A DNA stretch of 64,000 bases, taken from contig JBBKWF010000020.1 in NCBI GenBank assembly GCA_037968815.1, positions 124,001 through 188,000 of the forward strand, given 5' to 3'. Below the pieces are notes generated by a model that ran no database searches, was not told where the DNA came from, and saw nothing but the letters and a program-made list of their open reading frames with translations. Positions 1-10,417 of the stretch are shown here, one piece after another. The position numbers and the translations under genes are program-made. Positions within the stretch are counted from its first letter, which is position 1. Each line of letters begins with the position of its first letter. Origin of the DNA: Pseudopedobacter sp037968815 (GTDB lineage: Bacteria; Bacteroidota; Bacteroidia; Sphingobacteriales; Sphingobacteriaceae).

Positions 1-512
1 TCTCCATCTGTCTCATTCCAACTTACAACTACTTTTTGTGACGACATTGAATCTACCTTTATGCCTATATAATTAGGTTCAATTGGTAAATGCCTGCTGT
101 AACGCCTATCTACTAGAACTAAAAGCTCTACTTTTTCTGGTCGGCCGAAAGCTAAAATAGCGTCCATTGCCGCTCTAATAGTCCGTCCCGTCCATAAAAC
201 ATCATCCACCAAAATGACCTTTTTACCTTCAATAATAAAGTCAATTTCGGTACTGCTTGGCACTAGTGGAATCTCACCACGTCTAAAATCATCACGATAA
301 AAAGTAATATCAAGTATGCCACTTTTAATATGGGCATTAGGGATAATTTGCTTTAGTTCGGTGGCAATTCTTTGTGATAAATAAATACCGCGTGGTTGTA
401 TACCAAGGATTACCGAATTAGAGAAATCATTATGATTTTCTATCAATTGATGGCAAAGCCGTTGTAATGTAATTTGGAATTTCTGACCGTCAAGAAGTGT
501 TAAATTTTGCAT
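1..512 (-). CDS. pyrR: PyrR, bifunctional pyrimidine regulator / uracil phosphoribosyltransferase (3' end cut by window)
   Basis: PyrR proteins convert uracil plus PRPP to UMP and in many bacteria bind pyr mRNA as an attenuation regulator. I read 170 codons from the ATG at 510-512; the C-terminus lies outside the window. The PRPP-binding loop VDDVLWTGRT is near residues 99-108, followed by IRAAMDA, as in PyrR and unlike ordinary Upp. The N-terminus (MQNLTLLDGQKFQITLQRL) also fits the family. A TATTTTTG promoter box lies about 18 nt upstream. pyrB would be the expected downstream neighbour but cannot be seen. RNA regulation in Bacteroidota is not shown by this sequence. Confidence 0.93.
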   Translation of the reverse strand, partial: MQNLTLLDGQKFQITLQRLCHQLIENHNDFSNSVILGIQPRGIYLSQRIATELKQIIPNAHIKSGILDITFYRDDFRRGEIPLVPSSTEIDFIIEGKKVILVDDVLWTGRTIRAAMDAILAFGRPEKVELLVLVDRRYSRHLPIEPNYIGIKVDSMSSQKVVVSWNETDG

Positions 513-530
513 CAGCTCGTGTGGTTTGGG

Positions 531-538
531 CAAAAATA
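531..538 (-). promoter_or_regulatory. TAnnTTTG -7 box upstream of pyrR
   Basis: On the minus strand this reads TATTTTTG, an exact match to the Bacteroidota -7 consensus, 18 nt before the pyrR ATG. No convincing -33 TTG was seen at the usual spacing. Confidence 0.45.
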
Positions 539-652
539 GGAAAATTTGGTAAGAGTAGGATAAGAATTGAGTTTTTTGATGAGGATGGGTAGTTCAAAAA
601 GCTTTAAATATAGCAAAAACACCATAATCTAATAACCTACCCACCTAACAAG

Positions 653-2215
653 CTAGAAAGGAGGTTCGTCATCCTCCACATCCCAATTCTTAGGCTTTAA
701 AGTAATGCTTTCAAACTGTGTTGACGGGCTTAAGCTTGAGAATGGATCTGCACCAGAGTTTTCTGATGCGCTAATACCACCAAAATTATCTTCTAAATCT
801 GTAAACTTCACATACTTACCAATAAATCTTAATGGTACAGTACAAGTTTCACCGTTTCTGTGCTTGGCAATAATTACCTCACCCACTCCTGCAGTTGGGT
901 TTCCGTTTTCATCCTGATCTAAACCATAATATTCTGGACGGTATAAAAACAACACCATATCCGCATCTTGCTCAATTGCACCAGATTCCCTTAAATCGGA
1001 AAGCATTGGCTTTTTTGAACCACCCGGACGATTTTCTACCGCTCTACTTAACTGCGAAAGTGCAATAACGGGAACGCTTAATTCTTTTGCTACTTGTTTT
1101 AGCGCTCGTGAAATACTGGAAATTTCCTGTTCACGATTACCGCCGCCGCCTCCGCCTTTACTATCGGCTTTTCCCTGCATCAATTGCAAATAATCAATAA
1201 TAATCATTTGAATATCGTACTGCGCTTTAAGTCTTCGGCACTTTGCTCTAAACTCAAAAACATTTAAAGCAGGTGTATCATCAATAATTAATGGGGCTTC
1301 GCTTAATTTTCCAATTTTACTGTGCATTTGTTGCCATTCCCAATCTTCTAGTTGGCCTTTTCTTATTTTCTCTTGCTCAATTTCAGCTTCTCCAGAAATT
1401 AAACGATTGGTCAACTGTACGGATGACATCTCTAGAGAGAAAACAACAACTGGTTTATTAAATTGTACAGCAGCATTTCGGGCACAAGTTAAAACGAAAG
1501 CCGTTTTTCCCATCGCCGGACGAGCTGCAATAATAATTAAATCTGACTTTTGCCAACCGTTAGTCACCCTATCTAAAGCAGTAAAGCCTGATGGCACACC
1601 AGTTAAAACATCTTCTTTCCCTCTTAAAGACTCCAACATTTTTAAAGATTCCTTTATAATGTCATCCATCTTACGGGAATCTCTTCTTAAATTGTTTTGG
1701 GCAATGTCAAAAAGGTTTTTTTCGGCATAATCCAATAGCTCAAAAACATCACTGGTGTCTTCGTAAGATTGATTGATGATGTCGGTTGAAATCCTGATTA
1801 GTTCACGTTGAATAAATTTTTGAGAAATAATACGAGCGTGAAATTCAATATTTGCTGCAGAAGCAACTCGGTTTGTTAATTCTGTAATGTAAAATGCACC
1901 TCCAATAATTTCCAATTCGCCTTGTTGACGTAATTGTGCTGAAACAGTTAAAATATCTACCGGAGATGACGCTGTAAAAAGCGTTTGAATAGCTTGAAAA
2001 ATTTTTTGATGAGCATCTTTATAAAAAACCTCTGGCTTTAAAATATCGATAACGGTAGAAAGTGCATCTTTTTCTAACATTAAAGCACCTAAAACTGCCT
2101 CTTCTAAATCTAAAGCTTGAGGAGGTAGCTTTCCTAAACCAGAAACCATACTGGTTAATCTGTTTCTATTGTCTTTGGAAAATCCGGTTTTTTTAATTTC
2201 AACTTCAGAACTCAT
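653..2215 (-). CDS. dnaB: Replicative DNA helicase DnaB
   Basis: Hexameric 5'-3' helicase that unwinds DNA at the replication fork and recruits primase. The 520-residue protein has the DnaB N-terminal domain (PPQALDLEEAVLGALML) and a RecA-like C-terminal ATPase with Walker A ARPAMGKT near residue 235, Walker B IIIDYLQLM, and the SQLSRAVENR and DLRESGAIEQDAD motifs. I use the ATG at 2213-2215: the reading frame opens six codons earlier, but those codons lie on a TATTTTTG promoter box. A run of six glycines sits after DYLQLM, where E. coli DnaB has a shorter loop. Divergent from rlmB. Confidence 0.97.
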   Translation of the reverse strand: MSSEVEIKKTGFSKDNRNRLTSMVSGLGKLPPQALDLEEAVLGALMLEKDALSTVIDILKPEVFYKDAHQKIFQAIQTLFTASSPVDILTVSAQLRQQGELEIIGGAFYITELTNRVASAANIEFHARIISQKFIQRELIRISTDIINQSYEDTSDVFELLDYAEKNLFDIAQNNLRRDSRKMDDIIKESLKMLESLRGKEDVLTGVPSGFTALDRVTNGWQKSDLIIIAARPAMGKTAFVLTCARNAAVQFNKPVVVFSLEMSSVQLTNRLISGEAEIEQEKIRKGQLEDWEWQQMHSKIGKLSEAPLIIDDTPALNVFEFRAKCRRLKAQYDIQMIIIDYLQLMQGKADSKGGGGGGNREQEISSISRALKQVAKELSVPVIALSQLSRAVENRPGGSKKPMLSDLRESGAIEQDADMVLFLYRPEYYGLDQDENGNPTAGVGEVIIAKHRNGETCTVPLRFIGKYVKFTDLEDNFGGISASENSGADPFSSLSPSTQFESITLKPKNWDVEDDEPPF

Positions 2216-2220
2216 AACTA

Positions 2221-2228
2221 CAAAAATA
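2221..2228 (-). promoter_or_regulatory. TAnnTTTG -7 box abutting the dnaB start
   Basis: The minus strand reads TATTTTTG five bases before the dnaB ATG. With initiation a few bases after the box, the mRNA would begin at or next to the start codon. A TTG lies 22 bases upstream as a possible -33 element. Confidence 0.45.
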
Positions 2229-2485
2229 TGCAAAAAATGACGACTATATCCAAGAGTTTTAAACAGAATTTTATTTGCGATTTTTATAAAGGGAGCTATC
2301 GCCGTTTATCAATCTAGTTATCAACGATTAATGTTTAAAAAATGTGTGAAATCTGATTTTTGATTCTTTAATTGTCTTTAGAACGTGTGTTAATAAAATT
2401 TCAGTTTGTTAATAAGGTTTTGCGGTTTGCAAATCCACGTAATTTTTTTAACCATTCACAGAGTTTTTGGCTAAATTGCGGGCGT

Positions 2486-3293
<808 letters not shown>

Positions 3294-3448
3294 AATTCAA
3301 AAGGAGTTCATTAGTAAATGCTCTTATTATACAACTAAAAAATATTTACGGAAGATAAAATTATTTATTGAAGCAAAAATAGCAGAGCAAGTTGCTAATA
3401 TCTTGATACTTAAGACTCAATACCCTCTGCTCAATACCCACTAATCAC

Positions 3449-4174
3449 ATGTTCAACGAAAAGCCAGATCCAAATTTTTATAAACTAACCGATAAGGATA
3501 TTCTTTTTGAGGATAACCATTTAATTGCGGTTTATAAAAAAGCCGGTTGGATTGTGCAAGTGGACGACACCAATGATCCATCTTTGGATGAAATGGTGAA
3601 AACTTATATTGCCCAAAAATACAATAAGCCAAACGGTGCTTTTTTGGGTGTGGTGCATCGTTTAGACAGACCAGTAAGCGGTGTGATTTTGTTTGCTAAA
3701 ACTTCAAAAGCTTTAGATCGCATCAATAAAATGTTTAAGGAGCGGGAAATGCACAAAACTTATTGGGCAGTGGTGAGACAAAAGCCTAGTATGATGGAAG
3801 GAAACCTAATACATTGGTTGATTAAAAATCCTAAAAAAAATATAACCACTGCTTATAACACTGAAATTAAAGGGAGCCAACGGGCCGAATTAAATTTTAA
3901 AGTTTTAGGCTTTTTGAACGATTACTATTTGATAGAAGTCGATCCAATTACTGGTCGTCCACATCAAATCAGAGTTCAGCTATCAACTTTGGGTAGTCCA
4001 ATTGTTGGCGATAATAAATATGGCTATCCTCGCGGAAGCCGGAAAAAATCAATCTGTTTACATGCCAGAAAGCTAGAGTTTATCCACCCCGTAAAAAAAG
4101 AACCAGTAAAAATTTTCGCACCACTACCCAAGGACGGTTTTTGGGATAAGTTTGAAGGATTTAATTCTAAGTAG
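3449..4174 (+). CDS. RluA-family RNA pseudouridine synthase
   Basis: Predicted to isomerise uridines to pseudouridine in rRNA or tRNA. The signature HRLDRPVSGVILFAKT starts at residue 70, with catalytic Asp73. The later motif ITGRPHQIRVQLSTLG and the LHARKLEFIHP segment are typical of RluA/RluC/RluD enzymes. The 241-residue protein has no N-terminal S4 domain, so it is closer to the short RluA type; the exact RNA target cannot be read from sequence. It stands alone downstream of rlmB, separated by the TTAG array and about 150 bp. Confidence 0.9.
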   Translation: MFNEKPDPNFYKLTDKDILFEDNHLIAVYKKAGWIVQVDDTNDPSLDEMVKTYIAQKYNKPNGAFLGVVHRLDRPVSGVILFAKTSKALDRINKMFKEREMHKTYWAVVRQKPSMMEGNLIHWLIKNPKKNITTAYNTEIKGSQRAELNFKVLGFLNDYYLIEVDPITGRPHQIRVQLSTLGSPIVGDNKYGYPRGSRKKSICLHARKLEFIHPVKKEPVKIFAPLPKDGFWDKFEGFNSK

Positions 4175-4371
4175 ATTTTATAGCGCATTTTTATACTGTT
4201 TTCGGACTTTTCACGTTCGCTTCTACAATCAACTTTAAAAATCTGTTTGTGATTGCTTTTTTACAAAAGTTGTTAAAAGCAGTATTTTTTTTTCATACTT
4301 TGCGACATCTTTTAGAAGTGTAACTAAAGCTTCTGAAACTTCAAATAAAAACAACCTAATCTAATTTAAAA

Positions 4372-5973
4372 ATGACTGAGCAAAAAAGCTATAGTTCTGC
4401 ACTGTACACCTTAATTACAGTTTTCTTTTTTTGGGGCTTTGTAGCCGCAAGTAATGGAATTTTTATTCCATTTTGTAAAACACATTTTAACCTAACTCAG
4501 TTTGAATCGCAACTGATTGACTTTACCTTTTATGGTGGGTATTTTATAGGTTCATTAGTGCTGTATTACGCTTCACAGATTTTCAAAGTCGATATTTTAA
4601 ATAAAATAGGCTTTAAAAACGGTATTGTTTATGGTTTGATAATTTCTGCAATTGGAGCTTTATCCATGGTTCCGGCGGTTAACTCAAGTTCTTTCACTTT
4701 TATTTTAATCTCCTTCTTTGTAATTGCTATCGGGTTTTCTTTGCAACAAACAGCAGCAAATCCTTTTGCGGTAGGTTTAGGTACGCCAGAAACTGGAGCT
4801 GACAGGTTGAACTTGGCAGGTGGGGTAAATAATTTTGGTTCTATCTTAGGACCTATTATAGTGAGTGTGATTTTGTTTGGAAGTGCGGCAGGTGCATCTC
4901 CAAAAATGGTTGAAATTGCATCTATTAATAACCTTTATTATATTCTAGCAGGTTTGTTTATTGCTGTTGCAATATTCTTTGCAGTTTCAAAACTGCCTAA
5001 AGTAACCAGTGATGAGCAAATTGAGGCTAGTCATAAAACTAATATGCCTCTATTTATTATGTTTATTGCTTTTTTATTGATTTTAGCATTAGATGTTTTA
5101 TCTGATATTACTGGTTTATCTAAATCCGTATTTGTTTATCTATCTCTTATTATCATTGTTTTTACACTGCTTTTCGCTTCTAAATCTGCAAGTAAATCTC
5201 CTGAAGGTTGGGGTGCTATGAAATATCCACAGTTAGTATTGGGTATGCTAGCTATCTTTACCTATGTAGGTGTTGAAGTTACTATCCAAAGTAATATGGG
5301 CGCACTTTTACATTTGCCAAGTTTCGGTGGCTACAACGAATCAGAAATTTCCCCTTTTATATCTTTGTATTGGGGTAGTTTAATGATTGGTCGTTGGACT
5401 GGAGCGGTAAGTGCGTTTAACCTTACAAAAAATGTAAAACGAATTTTAACGGTAATAGTCCCTTTGATAGCTTTTGGAGTGATTTTGTTTTTCAACCACG
5501 TTACCGGAACAGATATTTCTCAGATGTATATTTATGTAATATGTGTCGCGATATTAATTGTAGGTTTCTTTTACAGTCAAGAAAAACCAGCAAAAACTTT
5601 AGCAGTATTTGCTACTTTGGGTGCTTTGGCTATGATTGTAGGCTTATTAACTGATGGAGGAATTGCGACTTATGCATTCATTAGCGGTGGTCTTTGTTGT
5701 TCAATTATGTGGCCATCTATATTCTCACTTTCTATTACCGGATTAGGAAAATACACTAGTCAAGGGTCATCTTTTTTAATTATGATGATTTTAGGTGGAG
5801 CAATTATTCCTCCGGTTCAGGGGATATTGGCCGATGAGAGTGGTATCCACTTTTCATATGTTATACCAGTAATTTGCTTTGTGTATTTATTGTTCTTCGC
5901 TTGGAAAGTAAGTAAAGAGCTACAAAAACAAGGCTTTGATGTAAACAAAATTGAAGCAGAAGGCGGACATTAA
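4372..5973 (+). CDS. Sugar MFS transporter, FucP/GluP-like
   Basis: Inner-membrane major facilitator protein probably importing a hexose or fucose with protons or sodium. At 533 residues it has about twelve hydrophobic segments. The start (LITVFFFWGFVAASNGIFIPFCK) and the conserved QQTAANPFAVGLG and NLAGGVNNFGSILGP segments match the FucP/GluP glucose-galactose family in Bacteroidota. It is longer than E. coli FucP (about 438) because of extra hydrophobic segments around residues 225-270 and in the C-terminal half. A TACTTTGC sequence about 70 bp upstream may be a variant -7 box. Substrate unknown; no sugar catabolic genes adjoin it. Confidence 0.88.
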   Translation: MTEQKSYSSALYTLITVFFFWGFVAASNGIFIPFCKTHFNLTQFESQLIDFTFYGGYFIGSLVLYYASQIFKVDILNKIGFKNGIVYGLIISAIGALSMVPAVNSSSFTFILISFFVIAIGFSLQQTAANPFAVGLGTPETGADRLNLAGGVNNFGSILGPIIVSVILFGSAAGASPKMVEIASINNLYYILAGLFIAVAIFFAVSKLPKVTSDEQIEASHKTNMPLFIMFIAFLLILALDVLSDITGLSKSVFVYLSLIIIVFTLLFASKSASKSPEGWGAMKYPQLVLGMLAIFTYVGVEVTIQSNMGALLHLPSFGGYNESEISPFISLYWGSLMIGRWTGAVSAFNLTKNVKRILTVIVPLIAFGVILFFNHVTGTDISQMYIYVICVAILIVGFFYSQEKPAKTLAVFATLGALAMIVGLLTDGGIATYAFISGGLCCSIMWPSIFSLSITGLGKYTSQGSSFLIMMILGGAIIPPVQGILADESGIHFSYVIPVICFVYLLFFAWKVSKELQKQGFDVNKIEAEGGH

Positions 5974-6063
5974 GAATGATGTATACCTATTAGATTATGT
6001 ATAGTCACCCATATTAGAATAGTACAACTATTGGTCACTGCTCTAATCGTATAATAGAATGTT

Positions 6064-6099
6064 AAAAAGCTTCCCGAAAATATTTTCGGGAAGCTTTTT
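6064..6099. terminator. Bidirectional terminator between the sugar transporter and osmC-like gene
   Basis: Perfect 18-bp inverted repeat (6064-6081 with 6082-6099) whose GC core AGCTTCCCG is flanked by A and T runs. It serves the convergent genes on both sides and ends four bases from the OsmC stop. Confidence 0.93.
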
Positions 6100-6102
6100 T
6101 AT

Positions 6103-6510
6103 TTACCAGCCAAAATTTACTGGTTTCTTAATATTTGGATGTAAACTAAAGTGTACAGGACAAGTTAGTGCTGCATTTTCTAAAATTTTCTTTTGCTTAT
6201 CGCTATAACTATCTTTTTTAGGAAAGGTAAAGTTGACATGAATTTCTGATACTCTTCTTGGTTCGGTTGACATTACTTTTGTAACCTCTGCGCTAGCCCC
6301 ATCCATATCAATTTCATGAGTACGAGCTGCAATTCCCATAATCGTCATCATACAGCTTGCTAAAGAAGTAGCCAATAAGTCTGTCGGAGAAAACGCTTCT
6401 CCTTTTCCTTGATTATCTAAAGGAGCATCAGTAATAATGTCTGTTGATGATTGTAAATGTGTAGCTGTGGTTCTTAAACCACCGTTGTATAATACTTTTG
6501 ATGTAGCCAT
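6103..6510 (-). CDS. OsmC family peroxiredoxin-like protein
   Basis: OsmC/Ohr proteins reduce organic hydroperoxides with two cysteines. Both are present: Cys53 in LASCMMT and Cys117 in LTCPVHFSLHPNI. I start at the ATG at 6508-6510, giving 135 residues (MATSKVLYNGGLRTTATH), the usual family length; the frame continues 16 codons upstream without family similarity. YhfA-like OsmC proteins resemble it more than Ohr. Single gene convergent with the sugar transporter. Confidence 0.9.
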   Translation of the reverse strand: MATSKVLYNGGLRTTATHLQSSTDIITDAPLDNQGKGEAFSPTDLLATSLASCMMTIMGIAARTHEIDMDGASAEVTKVMSTEPRRVSEIHVNFTFPKKDSYSDKQKKILENAALTCPVHFSLHPNIKKPVNFGW

Positions 6511-6749
6511 AATGATTTTCTTTTCGCCAAATGTAAAATTCAATTTCTCATGTTCCAAATTTCAAGTGTTTATCTTTTATTCAATACATTTTAATTACAA
6601 AACACTCTTTAATAATTGATTTTATACGCTGTGATTTTTAATTTAAAAATCTTGTTAGTAGTTAGTTATGTTTTTTGTTGGTTTAATTTCGTATAATGGA
6701 TGTTAAATTGATTGTAACAGTTTAAGAATTTTTCCAATTCTTTTAAAAT

Positions 6750-8513
6750 ATGAGTATTGCCATAGTATTAGGGTTATTAGTTTTAGCAATCATTTTGTTT
6801 GCTTCCGAAATAGTATCTGTTGATGTTGTTACAGTTTTTATATTGATTGTACTTTGCTTAACCAATGTAATTACCCCTAAAGAGGCTTTCGATGGTTTTT
6901 CGAGTGATTTTATCATCATCTTGGCTGCCATATTTATCATGGTTGGAGCATTAAAAAAGACCGGAGTAATTGATACTTTTATTGCCCGCTTGGTAAATAT
7001 TAAAAAGCAACCACCAAAATTGATTCTGTTTTTTGTGATGATGGCTTCTGCACTTACATCAGGCTTTATGAACAATACAACCATTACAGCACTAATGTTG
7101 AACCCTACAATTGGGCTTTCCAAAATTTCGGGAATTGCGCCTTCTAAAATATTGATGCCACTTTCCTTTGCTTCTATTTTAGGAGGGACTTGTACACTTA
7201 TTGGAACTTCAACCAACGTTGCGGTAAGTGGTTATATCGTTTCTCAAGGTCTGCCTCGAATTGGAATGTTCGATTTTTTGCCCATTGGTTTGATATTACT
7301 AGGGGTGGGAATGCTTTACATGATGACGATTGGTCAAAAACTATTACCTGTAAACTCAAAAGAGAATTTAGAAGATGACTATGCTGTTCGTAAATATTTG
7401 AGTGAAGCTGTAATAGCAGATGATTCTGATTTGATAGGGCAAAAAGTAAACGAGTCTGATATTGCTAAACAAGGCTTTACCATTGTTTCTATAATCAGGA
7501 ATAAATACAACTTTATCCCTACTCGTTTTACCCAACTAAACGCTGGCGATGAGATTTTGATAAAAGGAAATGTTGATGATTTATTGAAAATTAAAGACTT
7601 AAAAGGGGTTGATATTAAAGCAGACTTGCTTGACTTGAACAAAGAAGAAGCCGATTTTCATTTAGCAGAGTTAATGGTTGTTGGTGGATCTGACACCTTA
7701 AAAAATACTGTAGAAAACATCAATTTTAGAACTCGATATGGTGTTGGGATTTTGGCAATACATCGCAAAGGAAAAACTATGCGTGAAAAAATCGGTAAAA
7801 TTCGTTTAAAAGTGGGCGATTTGTTATTGGTACAAGGCGAAAAAGAAAGCATTGATTTAATAAGAAGCAGGGATAATGATTTTATAATTTTAGAAGATTA
7901 CAAACCGAATTTAAATTTAAAAAGAAAAGGGGTTTTTACACTTCTGTTTTTTGTGCTATCTATCATTTTGGGTACAACAGGCATTGTTCCTTTGTCAATT
8001 GGGTTTTTAATTGGGGCTTTGCTTACTGTTGCTTTTAGGTGTATAAATCCCGACGAAGTGTACGACGATATTGATTGGCGTTTGCTGATTTTAATTGGTG
8101 GAATGAGTGCATTTGGTATAGCGATGACAAAAACTGGTGCTGATGAATTTGTAGCAGGTTATGTAATTGCAATATTTGAGCCCTTAGGGATTTACGGAAT
8201 TTTAGGCGGGTTTATCTTCTTAACTGTTTTGCTTACCCAGCCATTAAGTAATGCGGCCGCAGCATTAGTAGTATTGCCAATTGGTTTGCAAACGGCTCAG
8301 CAATTAGGGCTCAACCCTTTAACTTTTGCTGTTGCCATTATGCTTTCAGCATCGGTTTCAATGGTTACTCCGTTTGAACCATCATGCATATTAGTATATG
8401 GACCTGGAAGGTATAAGTTTTTTGACTTTGTTAAAGTAGGAGGGCTTTTAACTTTAGTGTTGATGATAATTTTGGTGTTTACAATTCCATTTTTTTACCC
8501 GTTTAAAGTTTAG
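6750..8513 (+). CDS. SLC13 / CitMHS-type permease with two central TrkA-C (RCK_C) domains
   Basis: Membrane transporter of the DASS/ArsB superfamily, expected to move a dicarboxylate, sulfate or similar anion with sodium. The N-terminal half has about five hydrophobic segments with MNNTTITALMLNP and GTCTLIGTSTNVAVSG, the paired Asn-Thr motifs that bind substrate and sodium. Residues about 210-380 are soluble and carry two RCK_C modules (LIGQKVNESDIAKQGFTIV, then a second copy). The C-terminal half repeats the transporter fold (PLSNAAAALVVLP and SASVSMVTPFEPS). At 587 residues it has the standard length. Substrate cannot be assigned. Confidence 0.9.
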   Translation: MSIAIVLGLLVLAIILFASEIVSVDVVTVFILIVLCLTNVITPKEAFDGFSSDFIIILAAIFIMVGALKKTGVIDTFIARLVNIKKQPPKLILFFVMMASALTSGFMNNTTITALMLNPTIGLSKISGIAPSKILMPLSFASILGGTCTLIGTSTNVAVSGYIVSQGLPRIGMFDFLPIGLILLGVGMLYMMTIGQKLLPVNSKENLEDDYAVRKYLSEAVIADDSDLIGQKVNESDIAKQGFTIVSIIRNKYNFIPTRFTQLNAGDEILIKGNVDDLLKIKDLKGVDIKADLLDLNKEEADFHLAELMVVGGSDTLKNTVENINFRTRYGVGILAIHRKGKTMREKIGKIRLKVGDLLLVQGEKESIDLIRSRDNDFIILEDYKPNLNLKRKGVFTLLFFVLSIILGTTGIVPLSIGFLIGALLTVAFRCINPDEVYDDIDWRLLILIGGMSAFGIAMTKTGADEFVAGYVIAIFEPLGIYGILGGFIFLTVLLTQPLSNAAAALVVLPIGLQTAQQLGLNPLTFAVAIMLSASVSMVTPFEPSCILVYGPGRYKFFDFVKVGGLLTLVLMIILVFTIPFFYPFKV

Positions 8514-8639
8514 GCTGGTTGAACCAGTTGCTTCGCTTGCTTTCTCAGACTCATTTTAATTAAAAAACTCTCAATAATTTTTCTTCAATTAGCCAATTGG
8601 TCAATTTACCTTTATTCAATATTCATTAGAACTGTAAAG

Positions 8640-9029
8640 ATGAACTTAGAAGAAAAAATTCAACAATCAGAAACACGTATTTTTAAAGCGGTGTTTCCAA
8701 GTAGCACAAACCATTACGATACACTTTTTGGAGGCACAGCGATGGCTTTAATGGACGAAGTTGCTTTTATAACTGCAACACGTTTCTGCAGGCAAATATT
8801 GGTAACTGTAAGTAGTGATAAAATTGATTTTAAAAAGCCTATTCCGGCCGGGACAATTGTAGAGTTAGTAGGTAGGGTTTCTTATGTGGGTAACACGAGC
8901 ATTAAGGTAAAGGTGGAGATATTTATAGAACAAATGTACTCTGAAGGTCGGGAGAAAGCAGTTAATGGTGAGTTTACTTTGGTAGCAATTGACGAAAATA
9001 AACAGAAAGTTAAGATTGCTGTAGGGTAA
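8640..9029 (+). CDS. Acyl-CoA thioesterase, hotdog fold (YciA-like)
   Basis: Predicted cytoplasmic hydrolase of acyl-CoA esters. The 129-residue protein is a single hotdog domain with the family motif TNHYDTLFGGTAMALMDE; Asn24 and Asp39 sit at the positions used in catalysis in YciA/BFIT-type thioesterases. FKKPIPAGTIVELVGRVSYVG follows as in the family. Start ATG at 8640. Ends 50 bp before a strong bidirectional terminator shared with the convergent T9SS cargo gene. Chain-length specificity unknown. Confidence 0.9.
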   Translation: MNLEEKIQQSETRIFKAVFPSSTNHYDTLFGGTAMALMDEVAFITATRFCRQILVTVSSDKIDFKKPIPAGTIVELVGRVSYVGNTSIKVKVEIFIEQMYSEGREKAVNGEFTLVAIDENKQKVKIAVG

Positions 9030-9080
9030 ATACCTCTTTTTAAACTCACTTTATTTAGTATCGGAATATCTTTTAAAACA

Positions 9081-9113
9081 AAAATGGCCGAAATTTTCAT
9101 TTCGGCCATTTTT
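9081..9113. terminator. Bidirectional terminator, thioesterase / T9SS cargo gene
   Basis: Perfect 13-bp stem, 9081-9093 with 9100-9112, around a six-base loop; core TGGCCGAAA with A and T runs at the ends. It lies between convergent genes. Confidence 0.92.
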
Positions 9114-9128
9114 GTAGAGTATTAAAGC

Positions 9129-10385
9129 TTATTTAATAAACTTCACACTAGTTGACTTTCCTGCACTTATTAGGTTGATAAAGTAAGTTCCAGGTGTTAA
9201 AGCTTGATCTAAATTGAGTTGGTTATAACCTTTGTTTAAGATTAAGCCTTTATGAGCTAATTTTCTTCCATTCATATCAAACAATGCTACTTGACCATCA
9301 GTTTGGTTTGGCGAATTTACATAAACTGTTACCGCACTATTTGACGCAAAAGCAGAGATTTTGATATCTTCAATTTTTGCATTTGCAGAAATCACATTAG
9401 AAACGGTCGTTGTACCGTTAAAGTCGGTTTGTTTCAACTTGTAGTAATTTGCTCCAGAATAAGGATTCTCATCAGTGAAAAAATAAGATTTCTCTGAGTC
9501 TGAATTTCCTGCGCCATCTACTGTAGTAATCACTTTGAAGTTTTCACCATCTGCAGATTTTAAAACCTCAAATTTCTGATTGTTTTTTTCTGATGCAGTA
9601 GCCCAGTTTAATAAAATAGTTTTATCAACAGCTTTTGCAGTAAATGAAGTTAAAGAGATTGGTAGGGTAGAAAGCTCTGTAATAACAAAGTTATCAAAAT
9701 CTAAATTGGCATTTACAGAGCCACTTGGATACAAAAATTTAATTTGTTTCAATTCAGCCGTAGCGGTCGTAGCTGCGCCATCATTAATTTCTTTTGTAGA
9801 GCCAACCCAAATGTCGTAAGTGTCCTTTGCAACACTCTCAGTACCTCCTCCAGGTGGGGTATAGGTTTGGGTGGCGTCAGAGTTATTTACAACAAAAGTA
9901 ATGGTTTGTTTCCCAGAGTAAGTATTAGCTCCATTAGTACTTGCTCCAACATCTCTTAGGCTAAACTCTCCTGAAGTGGCTTCGAAGTTAAACGATACCC
10001 TGCTATGGAAGTTAGAGTTCGATACAGATGCATTGTCAGTTAAGCCATCTCCTACATAAAAAGTAGCCTCGTTAGACCCAGCAGAGGCTTGTGATGAAAT
10101 TTGAAAGTCAAATTTTATTTGGATTAGAGTTGGAGTGCTACTAAAACCTGTAGTTCTAGCAAAATAACCAGTACTACCTCCTGATTTTGAAAACCTTAAT
10201 ACTCCCCCTGTAATAGAGGTAGGGTTGTTAGTTGCGTTATTTATGCTAGTAAATTGCGCAGTAGTAGGTGTTGCACTGATATAGTCCGCTACAGTTGATG
10301 AAGAACTGAAATTTTGTGAAAATAATTGTGCTTGTCCTTCAAAATAGAAGCAAGTCAGAAATACGAGAAGTAAGATTTTTTTCAT
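9129..10385 (-). CDS. Secreted protein with T9SS type A sorting domain
   Basis: Likely exported across the inner membrane by Sec and across the outer membrane by type IX secretion. Residues 1-19 are a signal peptide (MKKILLLVFLTCFYFEGQA). About 210 residues of low-complexity Ser/Thr/Asn-rich beta structure follow, resembling a lectin/concanavalin-like sandwich. Then comes the LPISLTSFTAKAVDKTILLNW linker with the ENNQKFEVLKSADGENF segment common before sorting domains. The last 75 residues form the sorting domain, with a central FDMNGRKL and terminal TYFINLISAGKSTSVKFIK. No catalytic motif was found. A 16-bp inverted repeat lies just upstream. Confidence 0.85.
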   Translation of the reverse strand: MKKILLLVFLTCFYFEGQAQLFSQNFSSSSTVADYISATPTTAQFTSINNATNNPTSITGGVLRFSKSGGSTGYFARTTGFSSTPTLIQIKFDFQISSQASAGSNEATFYVGDGLTDNASVSNSNFHSRVSFNFEATSGEFSLRDVGASTNGANTYSGKQTITFVVNNSDATQTYTPPGGGTESVAKDTYDIWVGSTKEINDGAATTATAELKQIKFLYPSGSVNANLDFDNFVITELSTLPISLTSFTAKAVDKTILLNWATASEKNNQKFEVLKSADGENFKVITTVDGAGNSDSEKSYFFTDENPYSGANYYKLKQTDFNGTTTVSNVISANAKIEDIKISAFASNSAVTVYVNSPNQTDGQVALFDMNGRKLAHKGLILNKGYNQLNLDQALTPGTYFINLISAGKSTSVKFIK

Positions 10386-10417
10386 AAGATGGGGTTTTAA
10401 TAAGTTGTAAAATTACT

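Noticed and set aside
2372..2485. Longer N-terminus of RlmB
   Set aside because: The upstream 38 codons have no family similarity and the RlmB-length protein starts at 2486.
6743..7216. 157-codon minus-strand open frame inside the SLC13-type gene
   Set aside because: Antisense to a well-supported transporter; hydrophobic content is the reverse of membrane-helix codons.
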